Source of the DNA: Burkholderia sp. GAS332
GTDB lineage: Bacteria > Pseudomonadota > Gammaproteobacteria > Burkholderiales > Burkholderiaceae
Direction of reading: 5' to 3'
DNA: 64,000 nucleotides
NCBI GenBank assembly: GCA_900142905.1
Contig: FSRV01000001.1
Coordinates: 4,340,001-4,404,000 of the forward strand
Each line of letters opens with the position of its first letter. Position 1 is the stretch's first letter. The notes beneath the pieces are model-generated. The model did not search any database. It saw only the letters and a program-made list of their open reading frames with translations, and was not told the DNA's origin. Made by a program: the position numbers and the translations under genes. Shown one piece after another: positions 60,779-64,000 of this stretch.

Positions 60779-62338
60779 ATGACTCGAACAAAACCGAAGC
60801 TGTCGATGCCCGCGCAGCGCCGTCATTTCATCAAGGGCAGTGCGGCGCTCGCCCTCTCGCCGCTGGTGGCGGCGCTGTCCGCCTGCGGCGGCGATACCGG
60901 CTCCCCAGCAGCGGCCTCGATGTCCGCGAAGGACACGGCGACCAATCGCAGTCTGGCGGGACGCTCGATGACGATCAATCTCACCAACTGGATTCCCGAC
61001 CTCGCGCTCGCCTACGGCAACCCTGCGAGCCAAAGCGGCTCGCAGCCGCAAGCGTCGGCCGCGCAGATTGCTGTCGGTCAGGCCACCGCGGTCAGCGCAT
61101 CGAACAGTTGGGGCGACTGCACAGGTTCGTTCCGCCTTGCGGGAGGCGATGCCAGCTTCGCCGTGTCCTACGTTCATCCCTTCGGCTCGTCGCCGACGAC
61201 CGTAACCGTTACGCCGTCATCAGGCTACGTATCGGGGGCGAACGCAGCGACCTTCTCGGGTCACGATGCGGTCGCGAACGTCAATCTATACAGAGGCGTC
61301 GCCACGAGCAGCGGTGCCTGGGTCGCCCCGCTCGCCCTGCTCGGGACGCCACCGCGCAACAACTGCCAGGACTTCGCAAACAGCATGTTCGGCTCCGGCA
61401 TTCGCAGCGCCGCCGTCATCCAGTCGGCTTACCAGAATACGGGCCCGAACGGTTACGTACCGCCTGCCGATTTCACGGGCGGCCAGTTAGCGGGATTCGT
61501 CGCGCAATGGGTGCAGCGCTGGCTGAAGGGCGCGTCGTACACGACGCTACCAAGCGCCGACGCGCAATTGATCGATAGCTTGAGCAGCTACGTGAAAAGC
61601 GCCGCAAACAATGGCCCGCTGACGATGTGGGTGCCGCAGATTACCTATCAGGCAGGCTCGAACCCGGCCGTGTTCAATCTCACGGGTTATCAGCCATTCG
61701 CCTTTGCCGATGCAGCAGGTAACTGGAATGCGGCGAGCATTTCGGCGTTCCTGACCCTGCTCGCGGCAGGTTCACACCTCGTTGCGATCAGCGCAACGAA
61801 CGACCTGCCAGCCGGCGTGTCGATGCAGGCTTTCGATACCTACATGGGTGCAAGCGGCCTCACAACCGCGGTCGACATCGGCAATTCGCACTACACATCG
61901 CTTCTCAATACGACGGGAAAATACTACCTTAGCGTAGGCAACGATTTCGCGCCTGAGAACTGCGGGCTCATCCTCTCATTCCTGTACGGTCGCACGGTCA
62001 ATAACCTGCTCGCCGGCAGCGGCACGTACAACACCTTCATTCAACTGGAGGGTTGGCAGGCTGGCGGCTCGCGCCACAATGCGGACTACGATACGTATCA
62101 GCAGACGCTCTGGAACATCTCGACGTACGGCGCTTCCGCCTATAGCGAGAAGCGCGCAACGTCGATCTTCCTCGCACCGGCCGGCTGGACACCGCAGGTG
62201 TATCAGACGACGCTGATGATGCCTTACGTCGGCGCGTACGCCAATTCAAACGGTACGCCGCAAAGCTGGCTGAATACGTCGCTCGTGACGATTCCGCCCA
62301 GCGCGCCGCCGCTGCCTTCACGCTACGTGTCGAGCTGA
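60779..62338 (+). CDS. Tat-exported lipoprotein of unknown function
   Basis: A 519-residue protein. The N-terminus carries a twin-arginine motif (Arg14-Arg15 in QRRHFIKG), a hydrophobic stretch and a lipobox LSAC with Cys36, so it should be exported folded and lipid-anchored. The mature part is rich in Ser, Thr, Ala, Gly, Asn and aromatic residues, with segments such as NNCQDFANSMFGSG and GGSRHNADYDTYQQTLWNIS. Two or three cysteines are present. No enzyme family is recognised. The ATG at 60779 follows AGGA; the longer frame from 60722 lacks a start signal. Confidence 0.8.
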   Translation: MTRTKPKLSMPAQRRHFIKGSAALALSPLVAALSACGGDTGSPAAASMSAKDTATNRSLAGRSMTINLTNWIPDLALAYGNPASQSGSQPQASAAQIAVGQATAVSASNSWGDCTGSFRLAGGDASFAVSYVHPFGSSPTTVTVTPSSGYVSGANAATFSGHDAVANVNLYRGVATSSGAWVAPLALLGTPPRNNCQDFANSMFGSGIRSAAVIQSAYQNTGPNGYVPPADFTGGQLAGFVAQWVQRWLKGASYTTLPSADAQLIDSLSSYVKSAANNGPLTMWVPQITYQAGSNPAVFNLTGYQPFAFADAAGNWNAASISAFLTLLAAGSHLVAISATNDLPAGVSMQAFDTYMGASGLTTAVDIGNSHYTSLLNTTGKYYLSVGNDFAPENCGLILSFLYGRTVNNLLAGSGTYNTFIQLEGWQAGGSRHNADYDTYQQTLWNISTYGASAYSEKRATSIFLAPAGWTPQVYQTTLMMPYVGAYANSNGTPQSWLNTSLVTIPPSAPPLPSRYVSS

Positions 62339-62441
62339 TCTGTCTCGTTGGTCAGCTTCGCAGACATGCTTCGCCCGTCTGCTTCGCTGGCCCGTTGTAG
62401 CAGCCGCAATAGCCCATGCAGCCGCGTGAAAAACACCTGAA

Positions 62442-62474
62442 AAGAGGGGGCAAAATGAACGCCCCCTCTTCAGC
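62442..62474 (-). terminator. Terminator of the inositol monophosphatase gene
   Basis: AAGAGGGGGC and GCCCCCTCTT pair over ten bases around a nine-base loop. On the minus strand the stem is followed by TTTTC. It lies just beyond the stop at 62485. Confidence 0.8.
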
Positions 62475-62484
62475 TCCACAGGCT

Positions 62485-63288
62485 TCAGGACAATCTCTGT
62501 TTCGTGCGGCTGTAGCCCGTGAGCATGGGCACCATCTGCGCGTACAACTTCGGATTGCCGGCGACGATTTCACCGAGGCGCAGGAAATCAGAACCGCCGA
62601 CATAGTCGCCAACGAGGCCGCCGGCTTCCGTGATCAGCAGGCTGCCTGCCGCCATGTCCCACGCGCTGGAGCCCTGTTCGAAGAAGCCGTCGAGGCGCCC
62701 GGCCGCGACGTTCGCGAGATCGAGCGCGCCCGCGCCCGGACGGCGCAACCCGGCGCAGGCCCCGGTCATTTCGGCGAACAGGCGTGTGTAGGCTTCGAGG
62801 TCGGCCGTGTCGCGGAACGGGAAGCCGGTGCCGATCAGGCCGTCGGCGAGACGGTCACGTCCCGCCACACGAATGCGACGGTCGTTCAGGAATGCACCAC
62901 AGCCACGCGTGGCGGTAAACAGGTCGTTGCGGGTCGGGTCGTAGACCACGGCCTGCGTGACGATACCCTTGTGCGCGAGGGCAATCGACACGCAGTAGTA
63001 CGGAAAGCCGTGGATGAAATTCGTGGTGCCGTCGAGTGGATCGATGATCCATTGGTATTCTGACTCGTTGTCCGACTGGCCGGATTCTTCGGCGAGAATC
63101 GCGTGATCAGGGTACGCGGTCGTCAGCGTATCGATGATTGCCGCTTCCGACGCCTTATCGACCTCCGTGACGAAATCGTTGTGCTGCTTCTTGCTGACCT
63201 GGAGCAGATCGAGGTCGAATGACGCGCGGTTGATGATCTGGGCTGCGCGGCGTGCGGCGTTGATGGCGATATTGAGCATGGGATGCAT
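62485..63288 (-). CDS. suhB: Inositol-1-monophosphatase family protein (SuhB-like)
   Basis: A 267-residue Mg-dependent phosphatase. [44 protein letters not shown] and [17 protein letters not shown] are the metal-binding motifs of the family. SuhB hydrolyses inositol-1-phosphate and also acts as a transcription antitermination partner in rRNA synthesis. The ATG at 63288 begins the conserved part. It stands alone, ended by a terminator. The 176-base gap to the PI-PLC-like gene holds no other gene. Confidence 0.92.
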   Translation of the reverse strand: MHPMLNIAINAARRAAQIINRASFDLDLLQVSKKQHNDFVTEVDKASEAAIIDTLTTAYPDHAILAEESGQSDNESEYQWIIDPLDGTTNFIHGFPYYCVSIALAHKGIVTQAVVYDPTRNDLFTATRGCGAFLNDRRIRVAGRDRLADGLIGTGFPFRDTADLEAYTRLFAEMTGACAGLRRPGAGALDLANVAAGRLDGFFEQGSSAWDMAAGSLLITEAGGLVGDYVGGSDFLRLGEIVAGNPKLYAQMVPMLTGYSRTKQRLS

Positions 63289-63464
63289 GAACCTGAATCC
63301 TTTTGCGGACAGGCATGGCGACCGTCCGGTAGCAAAGTTGACTGAAAACAAAGGGGGAAACAGCGCGGCATCAAGGGTTATCCGGCCCCGTCAGAAATCC
63401 CTCCTTAGAGGTCACGCGGTAGCGCCTGTTTGCACATGACGCGTCACGTTCCGGATAAGTCGAA

Positions 63465-64000
63465 CTACGTCACCGTCAGAAGCCCGCTCACATTGCGTGC
63501 CACCAGCGCACGAACCAGCGCCCAGTCCGCGTACTCGCAGAAGTCGATCATCATGGTTCCGCACGGCCCCTCGTAAGTCACGAGGCGCTCGGCCAGCGTG
63601 TCATTGATACCGCGACGCCGGCCGCTCCCGCAGGCCACCTTGCGTGGGTTGGCGCCCATCCCGGTGCCGCTGCAGAAATTGACGATCCAGCGCTCCAGCG
63701 TGCGCTGCCCGGTGAGAACAAGGAGCGCCTCGATCGCACGGTATTTGTAGTCTATCGACGCCTCTACCGGTACGCGGAATTCGTCCTGAATGGCGAAGGC
63801 CGCCCCCGGCCGGTCGAGTTCGAACGTGGCGTTGTCAGGCCACATCGACAGATCGATCCCCAGCTCGGACTCGCTTACGAAGCGTCGCAATAGCACGATC
63901 GAGCCACGTACGTCGCCCAGACGCGGAATGGTGTCACCCAGATACCAACGCACCTCTGCATACCGCTCGATATACGACCCGAACGTCTGCGCGAAACTAC
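63465..64000 (-). CDS. PI-PLC-like phosphodiesterase, C-terminal part (5' end outside window)
   Basis: The coding frame enters from the right edge and ends at 63465; about 178 residues are visible. YAEVRWYLGDTIPRLGDVRGSIVLLRRF resembles the segment LGEVRGKIVLL of bacterial phosphatidylinositol-specific phospholipase C. GIDLSMWPDNATFEL and YRAIEALL follow, and the end includes IVNFCSGTG and GTMMIDFCEYADWALVRALVARN. The catalytic histidines would lie in the missing N-terminal part. Such enzymes are usually secreted and cleave inositol lipids. The chemical class is a moderate inference. Confidence 0.7.
   Translation of the reverse strand, partial: SFAQTFGSYIERYAEVRWYLGDTIPRLGDVRGSIVLLRRFVSESELGIDLSMWPDNATFELDRPGAAFAIQDEFRVPVEASIDYKYRAIEALLVLTGQRTLERWIVNFCSGTGMGANPRKVACGSGRRRGINDTLAERLVTYEGPCGTMMIDFCEYADWALVRALVARNVSGLLTVT

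Noticed and set aside
1..64000. CRISPR arrays, prophage or integrative element boundaries
   Set aside because: No regularly spaced repeats with unique spacers were seen, and no integrase or phage structural genes. The only mobile traces are at 20.2-22.1 kb and 38.4 kb.

Overview
The window looks like chromosomal DNA of a Paraburkholderia/Burkholderia-type betaproteobacterium. The coding sequence is GC-rich, LysR and MFS genes are abundant, a tol-pal-cpoB cluster and a type IV minor pilin operon are present, and a repetitive hairpin-bearing element that I associate with Paraburkholderia genomes occurs twice. This placement comes from gene content and recalled family resemblance, not from a search.

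Layout. Positions 1-4.9 kb hold a minus-strand catabolic cassette: MFS permease (cut by the window edge), type III CoA-transferase, HMG-CoA-lyase-like enzyme and a LysR regulator. 5-9.7 kb hold small transporters (LysE, EamA, TauE), a LysR gene, a small hypothetical protein and a BON-domain protein. 10-13.8 kb hold an 11-bp tandem repeat array, a doubly membrane-anchored TAXI protein, a DsbA-fold isomerase and a LysR gene. 14-18.6 kb hold xanthine dehydrogenase xdhA-xdhB with an xdhC that lacks its N-terminal domain. 19-22 kb hold an MFS gene followed by a 1.9-kb accessory segment, in which inverted ~205-bp repeats enclose a pRiA4b ORF-3-like gene and a broken IS66 transposase. 22-28.7 kb hold a class V aminotransferase, aspartate 4-decarboxylase and two tandem AspT-type exchangers. 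29-34.4 kb hold D-lactate dehydrogenase, a fertility-inhibition-like protein, an enoyl-CoA hydratase and two MFS transporters.

The most unusual locus is 34.5-38.3 kb. It is a tightly coupled, less GC-rich four-gene operon: serine acetyltransferase-like, AlaX-like tRNA-editing protein, MFS exporter and cysteine-synthase-like PLP enzyme. Read together, these genes suggest synthesis and export of a non-protein amino acid derived from O-acetylserine, with a trans-editing enzyme guarding translation. The operon ends at a bidirectional terminator whose loop carries a 48-bp IS-end-like palindrome flanked by a CGT duplication.

From 38.4 kb the content returns to core genes: homogentisate catabolism (hmgA-fahA plus an AAHS transporter), a degenerate EAL protein, an IclR regulator divergent from gcdH, a 1-Cys peroxiredoxin, a DUF883/holin-like/DUF3318 envelope trio, minor pilins (fimT-pilV-pilW-pilX-pilE), nrdR-glyA, an SDR gene, ybgC-tolQRAB-pal-cpoB, tRNA-Lys, a Tat-exported lipoprotein of unknown function, an inositol monophosphatase, and a PI-PLC-like gene cut by the right edge. 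In the Tol-Pal block TolQRA, TolB, Pal and CpoB form the known envelope-constriction machine, with YbgC as its usual neighbour.
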